Assembly (NCBI RefSeq): GCF_050624435.1 | Contig: NC_134542.1 | Coordinates: 16,053,997 to 16,117,996 of the forward strand | DNA from: Tenrec ecaudatus | Lineage: Eukaryota; Chordata; Mammalia; Afrosoricida; Tenrecidae | Direction: 5' to 3' | DNA: 64,000 nt | Part shown: one piece after another, positions 44,590 through 57,094 of the stretch | Layout: each line of letters begins with the position of its first letter | Numbering within the stretch: position 1 is the first letter of the stretch | Notes under the pieces: model-generated | What the model saw: the letters and a program-made list of their open reading frames with translations, nothing else | Told to the model about the DNA's origin: nothing | Database searches by the model: none | Program-made: the position numbers and the translations under genes

Positions 44590-45180
44590 ACAAAACAGTT
44601 CTTTGAGGGTTGGTCTTTAAGTGGTTTATTTTGATTCTTGGCTATGGTGGATTTTATAGCTGAAAAAACACCTTTTAAAGAGGCATAGATTTAAATGAAA
44701 TATATGTGTCCATGGCTGCACATCATACATTCCTTTTAAACTCTCACCCATCAGTCATGCAACATATTCTGTTGGTATTTGGCTAGTGAGTGTCTATATT
44801 GTCCAATATCAATAAGTGTTCCCTGTCCCCAGAACAGTGAACACCATGTCCAATTTAAAAACTTTTTGACCAATGGCTAGAAGACTCCCTAAAATATCTT
44901 CTTCTCCAGATTTCAAAGCCACTTAGAAAATCCCGTCTTACTATTCTTGAACTTCACGTGGGAGAGACTCAAGGTTGTATTTAGGCTCTTCTAGGTTTCA
45001 CTGCACAGATACAATTTTGACCTATGTTTTCCTTCTTTGACAGGTCAAGTGATGAAACTATTTCTAAACATGTGTTTTCAAGTACTTGAAATGTACAGCT
45101 TGAATGACTCTCTAAGAATGAACATTCTCAGCTATTGTTAAATGATCACTTTTACTTTGAAGGGTCAGATGAAATTTAAC
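44590..45180. other. Non-coding, no recognised gene
   Basis: AT-rich, no frame or named repeat. Confidence 0.5.
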
Positions 45181-45236
45181 TATAGATATAGATGGATAGA
45201 TATAGATATAGATAGATATAGATATAGATGGACAGT
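45180..45236. repeat. (GATA/TATAGA)n microsatellite
   Basis: Imperfect GATAGATATAGATATA units. Confidence 0.9.
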
Positions 45237-45974
45237 TTGATAAAGCTCGATGAATTTTCTAGGTAAAGCTGAGAGCTTTAGTCATCACAGAAAAAGGTGG
45301 CAAACCGCAGGAGAACAATGTGTCAGTCTGATCCCACAAAGATTTACAGTCTTGGAAAATCCTATCGAGCAGGTCTGCTCTATCCTATTGGGTTATGATG
45401 AGTTGGACAATGGGTTAGGTTCCATGAAGGTGGGGGTCACACATCATGTTCACGGAGGCATTCATTAATTGTGTGTTGAATGAGTAAAATCCCTAACACT
45501 GATTTCCTTGTTTATTTATTTTTATCCTGTGGTATTTTATGTATAATTATAAGTTGCTTTGGCCAAAATAGTAGCAAGATGTTGATAGGGGCTGTTGAGT
45601 TGATCCTATGTACGATGGAAGGAAATGCTGCCCACAATATTCCTATGCCCGAGCCCCTTGTTGCAGCCACGACGTCCATTCATATCGTCGAGGGTCTTCC
45701 TCTTCTATGATGAGCCTCTACTTTGTTAAAAATGATGTCCTTCTCCAAGGACTAGTCTCTCCTGCTAACAAGTTCAAAGTATGTGAGATGAAGTCTCACC
45801 TTTCGCACTCAGAGGAGCATTGTGGTTGTGCTTGTTCCAAGGTAGATTTATTTGTCCTCCTGGCAGTTCCTTCAGTGCAGATATGATCATTCAAAGCCAC
45901 CAACTCTTCATCATCCCTCCCTGATTGATTGTTCAGCTTCCACAGGCAATTAAGGTAGTTAAGATACCACAGCT

Positions 45975-46145
45975 TGGAACTCATGCACTGCCTTCGAGTC
46001 TATGCTGACTCATAGCGACCCCCTGTGTTTCCCAGACTGTACCTGTTCACTGAAGTAGAATGTCCACTCTTTCTCCCGAGGAGCTGCTGGTGGCCTTGAA
46101 CTGCCGACCATGTGAACTGCAGCCTAACTCATAACCAGGACACCA
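45975..46145 (-). mobile_element. AfroSINE inside RTE
   Basis: CACTGCCTTCGAGTCTATGC, GACTCATAGCGACCCCCTGT and CTTGAACTGCCGACCATGTG on plus. It splits RTE sequence on both sides. Confidence 0.85.
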
Positions 46146-47538
46146 CCAAGACAGGCCCACCTTAATCTTCAAAGTCAAAAATCTTCAGTTTTTTAATAAT
46201 TTGAAAGAGGTCTTTTGGAGCGATTTGCCCAATAGAAGATGTTGTTTGTTTCTTTATTGCTGCGTTCCTGGGTGTTGATTGTGGATCTAAGTAAAAGGAA
46301 ATCCTTGGTAAACGCAATCTTTTCTCCATGTATCACAGGGTTGCTTATTGGTCTAGTTATGGGATTTTTCTTTCTGTATGTTGAAGTGTAGGCTACAGTC
46401 TTTGATCTTCCTCCGTAAGTTCTTTGAGTGAAAGGTTGTGTCATCTACATAACAAAAGTTGTTACTGATGTCCCATTCTTTTTCATATGCTACAGCTCCT
46501 TGGCTTATTTGCTCACTATTAAATGAAGATGGTGAAAGGACACAACCTGACACATAATTTTTCTGAGATTAAACTACATAATAGTCCCTCAGGTTTGTTT
46601 TTTTTTTTTTTTTGAGAGACGGGCTCTTAGTCTATTTGCCGGTTGAGCATGAGCACAATTAAATTTTCAGGAATTTTAATTCTTCACAATGTTTTTATAA
46701 TTTCTTGGTCAACCTTGCCAAATGCATTTGCGTAGTCAATAAAACCAGGCAGACACCGTCTGGTGTTTCTGCTTTCAGCTAAGATCCATCTGACATCACC
46801 ACTCAGCTCTACCTTTGCTGAATGTGGCTTGAATTTCTCACAGTTCCCTGTTGATTTGCTGAAGCAACTGTTTTGAGTGATCTTCAGCAATGTGTTCCTT
46901 ATATGTGATCTTAATGCGATTGTTCAACCATTTCCACATCCTCTTGGCCATCTTTCTTTGAAATGGACAGAAGCATGGAACTCTCCTAGCTTGTAAGACA
47001 GGGAGCTTTCTTCCAGATGCCTTGCACAGAGAGAGGGCTTACGGTTTTACATCCACTTTTGAAACATCTCGATTGGTACTCTGTCAATTTTTGGAACTCT
47101 GTTGTTTTTGTCAACATTTTCAGCACAGTGTGGATGTCTTCCTTCAATTGCATTGACCTTTGATCATATATTACCCTCTGAAATGGTTGAATGTCAACCA
47201 ATTCTTTTTGATACAGTGACTCTGTAGTCCTTCCATCTTCACTTGAGGTTCCCTGTGCCATTCAATAGTTTCCCATACACTCCTTCAATATTTCAGCTCA
47301 GAGTTTGAGTTTTTTCTTCATTTCTTTCAGTGTGTTAGATGGCAAGTGTGTTCTTCCCCTTTAGTTTTCTAAGTCCAGGTCTTTTCATATTTTATTAGGA
47401 AACTTTGTCTTAATGGGCCACCCTTGAAATCTTCAGTTCCGCTCTTTTACCTTATACTTTCTTTCATTTACTTTTGCTGCTCTGTGTTAAAGAGCAAGTT
47501 TCAGAGTCCTTTCAGACATCCATTTTGGTCTTTATTTC

Positions 47539-47587
<49 letters not shown>
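47539..47587. repeat. (TG)n(AG)n compound microsatellite
   Basis: About ten TG units run straight into about fifteen AG units, within the RTE copy. Confidence 0.97.
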
Positions 47588-47590
<3 letters not shown>

Positions 47591-48214
47591 GATGACCTTT
47601 TGGTTTCTCCATGCATGATTTCATTGGCGTCCTCCCACAATTGCTCTGGTCATTCGTGTTGAATAAGTAAAATCTATCCTTGACATGGCTTTGAAATTCA
47701 GGTGATAAGCACCACTCAGGTCATACTCAAGGTCTTGTGGACTTGGTTTCATTTTCTGCAACTTCACCTTGCACTTGGATAAGAACAGATGATGGTCTGT
47801 TCCACAGTTGGACCCTACCCTTGTCTGACTGACGATATTGACTAACTTCTCCATTGTCTCTTCCCACAGATTTAGCCTATTTGGTCCCTGTGCTGTCCGT
47901 CGTGTGATATCTACATGTACAGTTACCATTCATGTTGCTGCAAATAGGCATTTCCAATAAACAATTGGTCTTAGAAGCTTCTACCAGGGGATCTTTTGCG
48001 CCATTTCTAGGCTCCAAACCACACTTTTTCAATTTCCAACCTTTCTTCTTTGACATTCCAATCACTGGTAATTATTAGTTCACCTTTTTCACATGTTTGA
48101 TCAGTTTCAGACAGCAGAAGTTGGTAAAAACTGAACTGGTAACACTACAGATGTTCTTTTCGGAGGTGACCATTGAAAAGCTTTGGAAATTCTTTGTAGG
48201 TTTAGTGTGTAGAT

Positions 48215-48450
48215 AAGAGTCTGTGTAATGACCTACACAATGGGCTATCAAGTGCTAAGAATCCTGCTAAGTGCTTCAAAGACTTGCTTGTTTAACTCTG
48301 ATGTGCTTCTGTAGCATGGGCACTATTCTTCCCATGTGACATTCACAGTGAAAAGGAGCCGTGCTCAGTGTCACCCTGAGATTCAGTTGGAGCTCTGGGA
48401 CTTAAATGCTCACCCAGCTCTTTCCAAAGGCTGTGCTTCTATTGTGCGGA
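48215..48450 (+). mobile_element. MIR-like ancient SINE
   Basis: CTATCAAGTGCTAAGAATCC, GGGCACTATTCTTCCCATGT, GAGCTCTGGGACTTAAATGC in MIR order. Confidence 0.6.
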
Positions 48451-48454
48451 CTAC

Positions 48455-51400
48455 TGTATTGGACTGCAGTGAGACTTGAAAAGTGGTGGTGGAGGGCGAC
48501 TCAGGAAGATTTTCTTATTGTCTTGAGAAGGCATGCTTCTCTAACAACATTGTTCTTCTCGGATTGATTGTTTTGAGGGACCCTGTAAGATTTTTTCTGC
48601 CTTTGTGCCGGGCTGCATATACTTGACACAGGCCACTGAGATTACATTTGACCTGATATGTTCTCTTACGTTTCGTATACCTCTTTGAAAACAGGTCAGT
48701 TAATTCTTTGTAAGAAATAATTCAGAATTAGTCTTGGCTAGGTAGTTGGTATCTTCAGGTGAGAAAACAAAACTTTCACCTTAATTTAATATGTGAATCA
48801 AATGTTGAGGCCACCATCCTGGAAGGGAACAGTCACAAATCTGGACAACAAATGGTGTTCAGCAGGACACGGTATAGCATTTTCTCTGGAGATATCTTTA
48901 TTAAACTCATTGAATTGTGTATTCCAAATCCAAGTGTGAACTTTATTTCTTTTTCCGTTTTTGAGCATGAGCTTGCATCAATAGGAACATTTTAAACAGA
49001 GAGGATCATTTTTAGTGTTACAAGTCTCTCCTGAAAATAATGTTTTTCTCTCTCTTATTCAAAAGTCTGCCTTCTATTCCAGTTTTCCTCAGCCTAGTAG
49101 CTCAGTTCTTATTTTTAAAAAGAGGACTCTTCAGTTTTTTTCTCTGCCCTGCCCCACCTCCTCAAAATGTGAAATCATGCCTAAGCTTTAAGAGTGACAG
49201 TGTGGAAATTACTCATCCTCGGAGAATTTCATGGTAATCACCATGGTCACATACCAGATAAGTTAAGTCTGCATGAATTACTGCAGCCCCTGTGCTCCAC
49301 TCAGTCGCACCTTCCATTATTGTCTGTGTGTCATTAGCATATTGCAATCTTCCTTAACTCAGTGGGGAGACACACCACTATCAAGGCCTAGGGGAGTTCA
49401 AGTGCAACCCTGGTCTTCTTCCCTTTTTCCAAATGGAACACCAAAGCATAAAAGCAGCTCTGTAATCGCCCTATAGTACGGTCTACAAGGTTTTAAAAGG
49501 GAAGGTAGCTGGGGCTTGTGCAAATGTAGAGGAGATTCCCGAGTCGGTTGATGTCATCAGCATATTTTGAGAGTCTGAGTTGTCCGACTTGTCATAATTT
49601 CATTCTGGACATGTGATCCTAAAAACGGTCCAGGTGAGGCCCAAGGAGGCTTGCAGGAAGAGAAATCATGCATCCTCATAGACATGGAACTGTGTGAATG
49701 GTTCAAAGGCGTTTCACTGAAGCAGCTAGCCATTTCAGGAAGAGATCTTTGAAACCCCCTGAGGCTTCAAACATCCTCATTCGATTGAAAGAGTTAAGCA
49801 CTTGAAATAGCACTGAATGCTAAGATTCATGTGACTTATCACATGAGAAGGAAGACAGACACAGATGAGTTTTGTTGGCATATCCCCATCTTCCTTGTTC
49901 TTCCAGAGATCAGAGTTTAATCGTGGCTACCATGACTGGTGGGGGGAAGAAGGGGGAGAGTTGGGGGCAGAGAGTCACTCTTTAGGTAGCACTGGATTTT
50001 GTTATGGGAAGCTAAAATGCGAAAGCCCTTGTTGGTGACGGTTGCACACCAAGATCGATGGAATTGGTCTCACAGAATTGTGTATCTGGGAAAAGTTGCA
50101 ATGTCCAGTGTTGTGCCATCTATATTTTTGCCACAATAAAAAGGACATTATTTAAAAAGTTCAATGTCCAATCTTGCTAAGAAAGAAAGAAAACCTCAAT
50201 GAGGGGAGTAAAATATTCTGGGGGTGGGGGACACAAAAACGAGCCCCAAAATTACAACCATGTTTTCAGTGGCTAGAAGGGTGAATCACATATGCAGAAA
50301 TGGTTAAATTCGTCCTTGGAATTCCATGGGAATTAGCAGTCTCTAGACCAAAGCTCAGGCCTAAAATGTCATGGTTGGACCATGACTTCCTATGGGGCTG
50401 CTGTTCATGACCAGTTACTTGTTTTTCTTTCTTCAGTGCGGACATAGGCCTGGAGGCTATTTGTAATGGGAGAATTTTAAGAAATTCATAAATTTAAAAC
50501 ACTCCACACATACAAAATTCTTTTTGTATGTGTCATCCTGAAGAACGTTTCTCAAATACACACATAAAACAAAGCAGAATAACAGGACCCTTTTAAAAAC
50601 AATTAAAATGAAGAAACTTTGTATTTTTAAAGAATCATTTTAGGTTTACAAAAAAATTGAGCAGGAAGTCCACAGTTCTCATCCACCCCCACTCCTCCCA
50701 TGGTTTCCTATATTATTAGCATCTTGCAGTCATGTGCTGTATTCGTGACAACTGCTGGATTAATGTGCCATCTCCTTGCCACACTCTAGCTTACGTTCAA
50801 TTTCTACTGAGTCTTAACCTCAACACGAGGTGACATCACAATGAGAGTCCAAGAAATCGGCCATCTGAGTTTCAAAGGCCAAGGGCTATCTTCTGAAAAG
50901 TTGATTTATTTGAAATACATGCATCTCACATTTAATTTCGGAGGACATAGAGTCATCTTAAAGAAATAAAATCTAATTTGTGTGCCTTGATGAGGAAGTT
51001 TGACACATCCGTGAAAAAGAGTGTTTATATGATGGGAATTTACTTGTTTTGTGTTTAAAAGAAATACAGTCGCTTCAAAGAGCAAGCATCTAACAACTGA
51101 GTTCATTGAGGTTAAATGGTGCTCAGGGAATTTAAGGTAAAAAGGAAAGAAAAGGGGGATTATACCTTTCCTTATGGCAGGAAGAAGTTCATTTCAGGGC
51201 AGAAACTCCTGAAATCCATAAAATACGTTCCAGATCCAAGACTTGATGAGTTCATGCATTCTATCTGGACACTTAGCTCATGGGACTTGACACTCATTTA
51301 CTTTCACTTAGCGAGTGGGAATCAAAAGGCCAAAGTAGATGGGAGAGACAAATTAAAAACATGAGAATAATGAACATTTTGTTCATTTCGCACTAAGGAT

Positions 51401-51900
51401 CTCCTTTTAGTCACCCAAGCTTTTAATGATGAAAATCCAAAAGTCAAGTGTGAGATGCACACAGAAGCGTAGGCCTCTGCTACTCAGCACAGAGCAGCCG
51501 CTGGAATCAAAGTTGAAGGTGAGGGTGTGTGCACCAAGACTTCTGATGATTTTCACGCTATTAGACCCGTTGGCAGTTTGGCAGCCTCAAGGGTCTGTCT
51601 CAGAATCACGCTTCTAGACGCACAAAGCAAAATCCATATGATTGCAAAGGAAAGAAAGTCTAGAAATAGAATGATGACTTTTCAAGTCTCAGATTAGAAA
51701 TCCGTGGGTCTTTATTCATGCATTAAATAAATTTTAAAAAAGGTCCCAGCAGATTTTAAAACAACAGCCATTATGAAGTAGAGACATGCATAAATGATAC
51801 ACTGAGATGCCTGCAAAATGATAACGTTTGATGAAAAGATGTGTGATTTTTCTTGGTAGCAATGTCATATGACTGTGGCTCATTGAAGGAAAGGTGCATT
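48455..51900. other. Non-coding, no recognised gene
   Basis: About 3.4 kb of AT-rich sequence with only short frames. Bases 49990-50170 end in CCACAATAAAAAGGACATTA and may be a decayed retroelement. No lineage-specific SINE or LINE was recognised. Confidence 0.45.
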
Positions 51901-51904
51901 GCCA

Positions 51905-52112
51905 TTCACCAGTTCTGCGGAGCCCATTCTAACTCATAGCAACCCCATGAGTGTCAGAGTACACATGCGCTCCATTGGGTCCTCTCTCTCTCTCTTTTCA
52001 TAAGTAGATCACCATGTTTTTCTTCGGAGGCACATCTGATTGGAATTGAGCGTCCAACTTGTCAGTGAGCAGCCAAGTGCATTACCCATTTATACCACCC
52101 AGGGATTCCACA
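51905..52112 (-). mobile_element. AfroSINE
   Basis: CATTCTAACTCATAGCAACC, then a diverged body with a TCTCTCTCTC insert, then TTTATACCACCCAGGGATTC (the head on the minus strand). Confidence 0.8.
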
Positions 52113-52596
52113 TTTCATTAGCGCTCAAAGATATTTCTTTTCATCCAGTGTCATATACCCCTCTCTGATCCAAGGTCTTTGGGGGAATCTGGGAACCCTT
52201 GGTTAGGAAGCAGTGCTCTGAATGCAAAATGTAAGGACATGACCGCTAATATGCTGTTCTGCATGATTGACTTTGATCAAGGCTTTGCCTAATACTTTTG
52301 ATCATCCAAGGAGCATCTACCACATGGGTGCTTACCCCAAAGAGGAAAAGAACCTGCCAACAATTAGCAAATTGTTTGTTTGGCTTGAAGAAACTTCTTT
52401 GCGATTATCAAAAGAAAGATATTGCTCCCTTTTAAGGCCTCAGATCTACTAAAGTCTACTGTATATTTGCCCTCAATCATAGCCTCACGTAGCCTCATGT
52501 GCACATGAAAGTTGGACAATGAAACTGAAGAACTGATGCATTTGTAGTAATGGGTTGGGAAGAATATCAAAAGTATCATGGCGTGGACGGCCAGAA

Positions 52597-52807
52597 AACC
52601 AAAAACCTCACTCACTGCCATCGAGTCAATACTGACTCATAGAGACTGTGTTGGAGAGAGTAGAACTGGTCCTGTCAGTGTCTGAACCTGGAGCTCTTTG
52701 CAGGAATAGAAAGCCCCATCTTTCTCCCTCAGAGTGGCTGGTGGCTTTGAACTGCCAGCCTTTTGGATTGCAGCCCAACTCATAACCACTATCCACCAGG
52801 GTTCCTA
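52597..52807 (-). mobile_element. AfroSINE with target duplication in RTE
   Basis: Full-length minus-strand copy (GCCATCGAGTCAATACTGAC to CCACTATCCACCAGGGTTCC). TGGACGGCC(A/T)GAA flanks it at 52584-52596 and 52808-52820. Confidence 0.92.
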
Positions 52808-52924
52808 TGGACGGCCTGAAGAACAAACAAGTCTATCCTGGAAGAAGTGAAGCCGGAATATTCCTTAGAAGTGAGGATGGCAAATTTTGTCTCACTTATT
52901 TGGAAAAAAATATGTTATCAAGAC

Positions 52925-53085
52925 AGATATCCCACTGCTGTCAAGTTGATTCCAACCCATAGCCACCTATTTAGGGTTTCTGAGACTATAATAAGGACAG
53001 TCTCATCTTTCTCCCCAGGAGCAGCTGGTAGCTTTGAACTGCCGATGCAGTTAGCAGTCCAACGCTCACCCCACATCACCCTCAG
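52925..53085 (-). mobile_element. AfroSINE in RTE
   Basis: CACTGCTGTCAAGTTGATTC, GACAGTCTCATCTTTCTCCC and GCTTTGAACTGCCGATGCAG in minus-strand order. Confidence 0.88.
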
Positions 53086-53309
53086 GGCTGTACCTGGAGA
53101 GGGGCTCATGCTTGTTAGAGGGGAGGTGCAGTGGAGCAAAGGCAGACCCTAGATGAGATGGACCGACACAGTGGCTACAACAATGAGCAGCCCTTGTGAG
53201 CAAGCTGCAAGCTTGGACAGTACTTTGTGTTGATGTGGATCAGGTCCCGATGGGTTGGAGCTGACTCAAGGGCACCCAACCACAACTGACAACCACAGTG
53301 CGGGTTGAT

Positions 53310-54140
53310 TTCTCTTATATGAGGGGCCTTCAGATGTTGTGGGAAGACTCATCTTTTAATTCCCTCTACCAAAAAAGTTTTGAAGCTGCTTCCTAGATTA
53401 ATTAACTTTTTATATTCATCATCTGGTGCAAGCGATCAAGAAGGTTATTGCCAGATATTTACAGGAGGGAAAGTGTATGCACATGGTCCCTCCCCCGCCC
53501 CCCTATTTCGGAAATGCTGAGCTAAGAGGTAGGATGTGGGAAGCAGATACTCAGTATTTGCAGACTGGAAGAAATAGCCTGTAAAATAGGAATCTTTACA
53601 CAGTGCTTTTTGAGAACCTTTCCCTAGACAAGTTGGAAGTTATTTAGGCCTTTCCCTCATCCATCTTTTCATTCTCTGGACAAACCGAGAAATAAAGAGG
53701 TGAGATGACAAACAGAATGGGTAGAGATAAATTATTCATCGAGGACTTGTCCGTTTCATGAAATCTTACATTTCAGATAAAGAATGGATCAGGTCCCCCA
53801 GCAGCTGGCTGGACATATGCAACATCTTCACTACCTGGTCGATCAGCATCTCCATTAACACCCCTATTCAGGGAAGTGAGGTCTTCCTGAGGCAGGTCAT
53901 TCATTTGTTGGTAAGCATCTTATTGCTAGGAAGCATTTCCTTAGAGGAAGGACATGTGTCCTCCCTTAACTCCGAGCAAATCTGTTGGATAAAATGGGTG
54001 ACTGAGTGCCCCGAGGCAAGAATTTTACCCTCTGTCTGGGATTTGGACAAAAAAAGGAAAAGACATTGATGGTGGTCTCAAATGACTTTAGCCATCCAAT
54101 GTGACTGAGACATCATCTTCTGCCGAATTACCATTGACAT
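53310..54140. other. Non-coding, no recognised gene
   Basis: Bases 53320-53395 (GAGGGGCCTTCAGATGTTGT) may be one end of a mariner-derived short element. The 103-codon frame at 53758-54069 has no family match. Confidence 0.4.
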
Positions 54141-54149
54141 GTTTGGGCT

Positions 54150-54340
54150 CTGGGGTAAGGCATCGCTGGATTTCAATCCTCCCTCTGGTACTCCCAGTGT
54201 TAGGAACTGACACACGTTATGAAATGTTTTTCAGCTTCTGCAAAACAGCAACAAGAGTATCCATGTCATTGAATTTCTAATGAAAATTAAGTGAGATAAC
54301 GCAATGAAATCATCAGGTCAGCACAATAGTATTTTCCAGT
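54150..54340 (-). mobile_element. MIR-like ancient SINE
   Basis: GGATTTCAATCCTCCCTCTG, ATGAAAATTAAGTGAGATAA and TCAGGTCAGCACAATAG follow minus-strand MIR order. Confidence 0.55.
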
Positions 54341-54411
54341 CAGATCTAAGAAAACTGGAACCTGTGTAAGAAGGAATCTGTCAGAGAAGAAAAACTCAAA
54401 TATTTCTCCAC

Positions 54412-54572
54412 TTACAGCCCAAATCCACTGGCATCAAACAGATTCTGATTCATAGCGAACCCTACACAGGGTTTCCAAGTGTCCACATGTTCAAGGGAGC
54501 ACATATCTCCATTTCTCTTCTGAGTAGGGCTTGGTGGTTTTGAGCTAATGCTCTTGCAGGTACCAGTCCAGT
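54412..54572 (-). mobile_element. AfroSINE
   Basis: CACTGGCATCAAACAGATTC, GATTCATAGCGAACCCTACA and GGTACCAGTCC in minus-strand order. Confidence 0.8.
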
Positions 54573-54579
54573 GAGAGTG

Positions 54580-56515
54580 ATAAAAATGTTGGAAGACTGA
54601 AACTTTTCCCGGGTGGAAAATGTAGAGACTTGGAAAACGAAGGAGTCCTGTTGAGTTTCCCCTCCCACAGGTTTCACACCAGTAGGAATGCTCTCAGCGG
54701 CAGGTAGCAGGAAGCTCTAAGTCAGAATAGCTTATAAAGAATAGGGAAGCTTGAGCTAGGGAGACTTCAGGGTTTAATCATTTCTTCAGAGATACGGCTA
54801 CTGCTTATCTTTTCTGCATGACTTTTTTCATTATGTTGCTTTTAGCCTCAGGCTTGTCAAAGTGCCTGAGCATCTTCAAGAGCATTGTCCTGAGTTAGAC
54901 TCTGCTGCAGTGGGAAGCTAATGAAGTTCTACAGAGGAGCGTAATTCACCCACACCCTCATACCCCAGGTTCTCTGACATTTCAACTTGCTGTTGCCTAA
55001 ATTGCAATTCCTTGCATCTGCGGTGGGATTCCGTTCATGCCTACGCCTTGAGTTTACAGCGAATAGCTATTGCACAGATTGGATAATGGAGCACTAAACT
55101 TTTATACTTCAATATGACAGCCGTCAGTGTTAATTTCAGCCACAAATCTAGGATAAACTGTCTTGCCGTATGTCAGCTTTGGAGAGACTTAAAGAGCAGA
55201 AACAAAAAAGTATCATCATTTTCACTGAAGAATGGCGAACCTCTTGGATGACTGGCCAGAGCCTTTGCTGACTGCACAGCACCTCGGACATCTTCTTTTG
55301 CCCAAGAAACTGATTCATATTAATTCTCATGGCTGTATGTATACTCAAACTGAATCTCTGGTAACCTTCCCCCTGTAAATTCTGTTTTTATATAGACTGG
55401 AAAGGAATTGTACAAATCAATTCATCTATTAACTCGATTGCTCAATACATAGTATAAAAGAAATTAATAAGACAGTAAAGTATTATACATTTCCAAAACA
55501 ACAACAACAAAGTTTTGTTCTCACACAGAAAGTCCCATAGCAAGGCTTCCCTTTCATCTTGAGATACCCGATGGGCCCCTTTATAAGCCAATCACTGAGA
55601 AGGGCATGGGATTGCTATGATTGGGTTAAGCTGATTGCTAGGAGGGATTTGCCCACTCACCCCAGCCCCAGGAAATGGCCCTCTGATTGCTGAGCAAAAC
55701 TCAAACTGACCCAGAAAGGACACAGGTGATAGCAGACAAGGACACTAAAGCAGCTATTCTGACTGTAGGCAGAAAAACAAGAAGAAGAAAAAAAGAGTGC
55801 TACAAAATCACAGAAGCCGTTATGAAGCGGAAGTATGAACATGTGAGGTTATTATTTCTGGAGATATTCTCCATCTAGGGCTCTACATTTCTCCATGTGG
55901 TGATTTCAGTTCTGTAACCCTAACCCCCCAAAGAATTCTCTACTCTCCAATTTACACGACATCAAAATGACAGTCTGGGCACCCTTCAGGGGCTCAACCT
56001 GTGCTTCTGTGCAGTGTTTTTTTTTGTTTTGTTTGGGCCACAAAAAGGAATCTGAGGGGGCGGGGTAGCACGAGGAAGCCTGCAGCATGGATGGGGGACG
56101 GTTTCCCAGTGAACTTCTTGTAGGAGGCCCTTGCTTCCCTTGAAGGTGGAGCAGGTACATTGTCTGGATGGGAAAAAAAAAAAATCCTCGGACTCTTCCC
56201 CCATTGCGGCAGTTTTCAACTTCGCTAATGCTTCTATATAACAAGCCCCGGGGCTTGTCCTGTGTCTGCCAGCGAGGACCCCTTTGGAGTTCCCCTCAAC
56301 AATGGGCATAACCTTATGAGCTGACCGCTCTGCCTTGAATTTAACCAGCAGAGAATCTTAGAAACAATGATTTTGATCAGACCTTTTTTGGGAAGGCATG
56401 CCAGCGAGACTGAGACAAGTGTATTACTGATAGAACTTTTCAGCAGCCATTCACGGATATTGGAGATATGTTTAAACACGAATTGTTTGGGGGAGGGGGA
56501 ATCTATGCTTGGGTG
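54580..56515. other. Non-coding, no recognised gene
   Basis: No gene-like frame. 54780-55480 carries no lineage-specific repeat. A 112-codon frame (55906-56244, -) spans an A-rich run and has no family match. Confidence 0.45.
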
Positions 56516-56519
56516 TGAG

Positions 56520-56722
56520 GAGTCCTGATCGTGTAGCGGTAATGCATGAGGTTACTCACCGAAAGAGTATCAGTTCAAAGCCGCCAGCTGCTCTAAGGGA
56601 GAAAAATGAGGCTTTCTCCTCCTGTAAAGAGTGACAGTCTCCAACACGCACAGGGGCAGTTCCACCCTGTCCTACAGGGTTGCTATGAATTGGAAAGGAG
56701 TTGATGACAGCGAGTTTCATTC
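56520..56722 (+). mobile_element. AfroSINE, best-preserved plus copy
   Basis: GGAGTCCTGATCGTGTAGCG head, AGTTCAAAGCCGCCAGCTGC B-box region, AGAAAAATGAGGCTTTCTCC body, TCCTACAGGGTTGCTATGAA and a TTGATGACAGCGAG end. It serves as the reference for the other copies. Confidence 0.92.
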
Positions 56723-57094
56723 ATATGAACTGGAACCTCAATAGTAGTTTTCATTTACCCTGGTGGAGTAGACATTGCAGGAGAAAAGGCTAATACATTT
56801 GAAGACATAGCAATGGAAAAAATCTAAAAGATGGAGAAAAATAGTAATTACAACACTGAGTTGGGGCAAGGTAAAGTTGACAAATATTCATGTATGTATA
56901 GTGCTCATAGGAGTGGATATGTGATGGGAACAGAAAATATATTTGGAAGAGATGACAGTTTGGAAATATGATAAAACTATAAATTCACAGGTAAAAAATG
57001 CATAACACCATAGCATAAAATTAAGAAAATAAATCCAAAGCATATAAAAATCAAATTGCTTAAAACCAGTGATAAGGGGGAAAAAAGTCTTAAA

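Larger units (their letters stand above)
45575..48140 (-). mobile_element. RTE LINE, endonuclease to 3' end
   Basis: Minus-strand order from the right: endonuclease (about 47620-48120, including DHHLFLSKCKVKLQK and IDFTYSTRMT), linker, RT with GCVLSPSSFN (46520-46555), catalytic site CYVDDTTF (about 46436-46459; consensus YADD, both Asp kept), then TKDFLLLRSTI (about 46275-46310) and the 3' end at about 45585. Frameshifts and stops throughout. An AfroSINE is inserted at 45975-46145 and a poly-T run at 46597-46613. Confidence 0.87.
52478..53310 (+). mobile_element. RTE LINE 3' end with two nested SINEs
   Basis: RTE pieces at 52478-52596 (GCCTCATGTGCACATGAAAG, GGGTTGGGAAGAATATC), 52808-52924 (GAACAAACAAGTCTATCCTG, AGTGAGGATGGCAAATTTTG) and 53086-53310 (ATGGACCGACACAGTGGCTA, then GGTTGGAGCTGACTCAAGGG at the 3' end) join in the correct order, split by two AfroSINEs. 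Confidence 0.85.

Noticed and set aside
45180-45236. Regular short direct repeats, checked as a CRISPR-like or satellite array
   Set aside because: Simple GATA-type microsatellite with no unique spacers.
56520-56600. tRNA-like sequence with A and B boxes
   Set aside because: This is the tRNA-derived head of AfroSINE, not a tRNA gene; it does not fold as a full cloverleaf.
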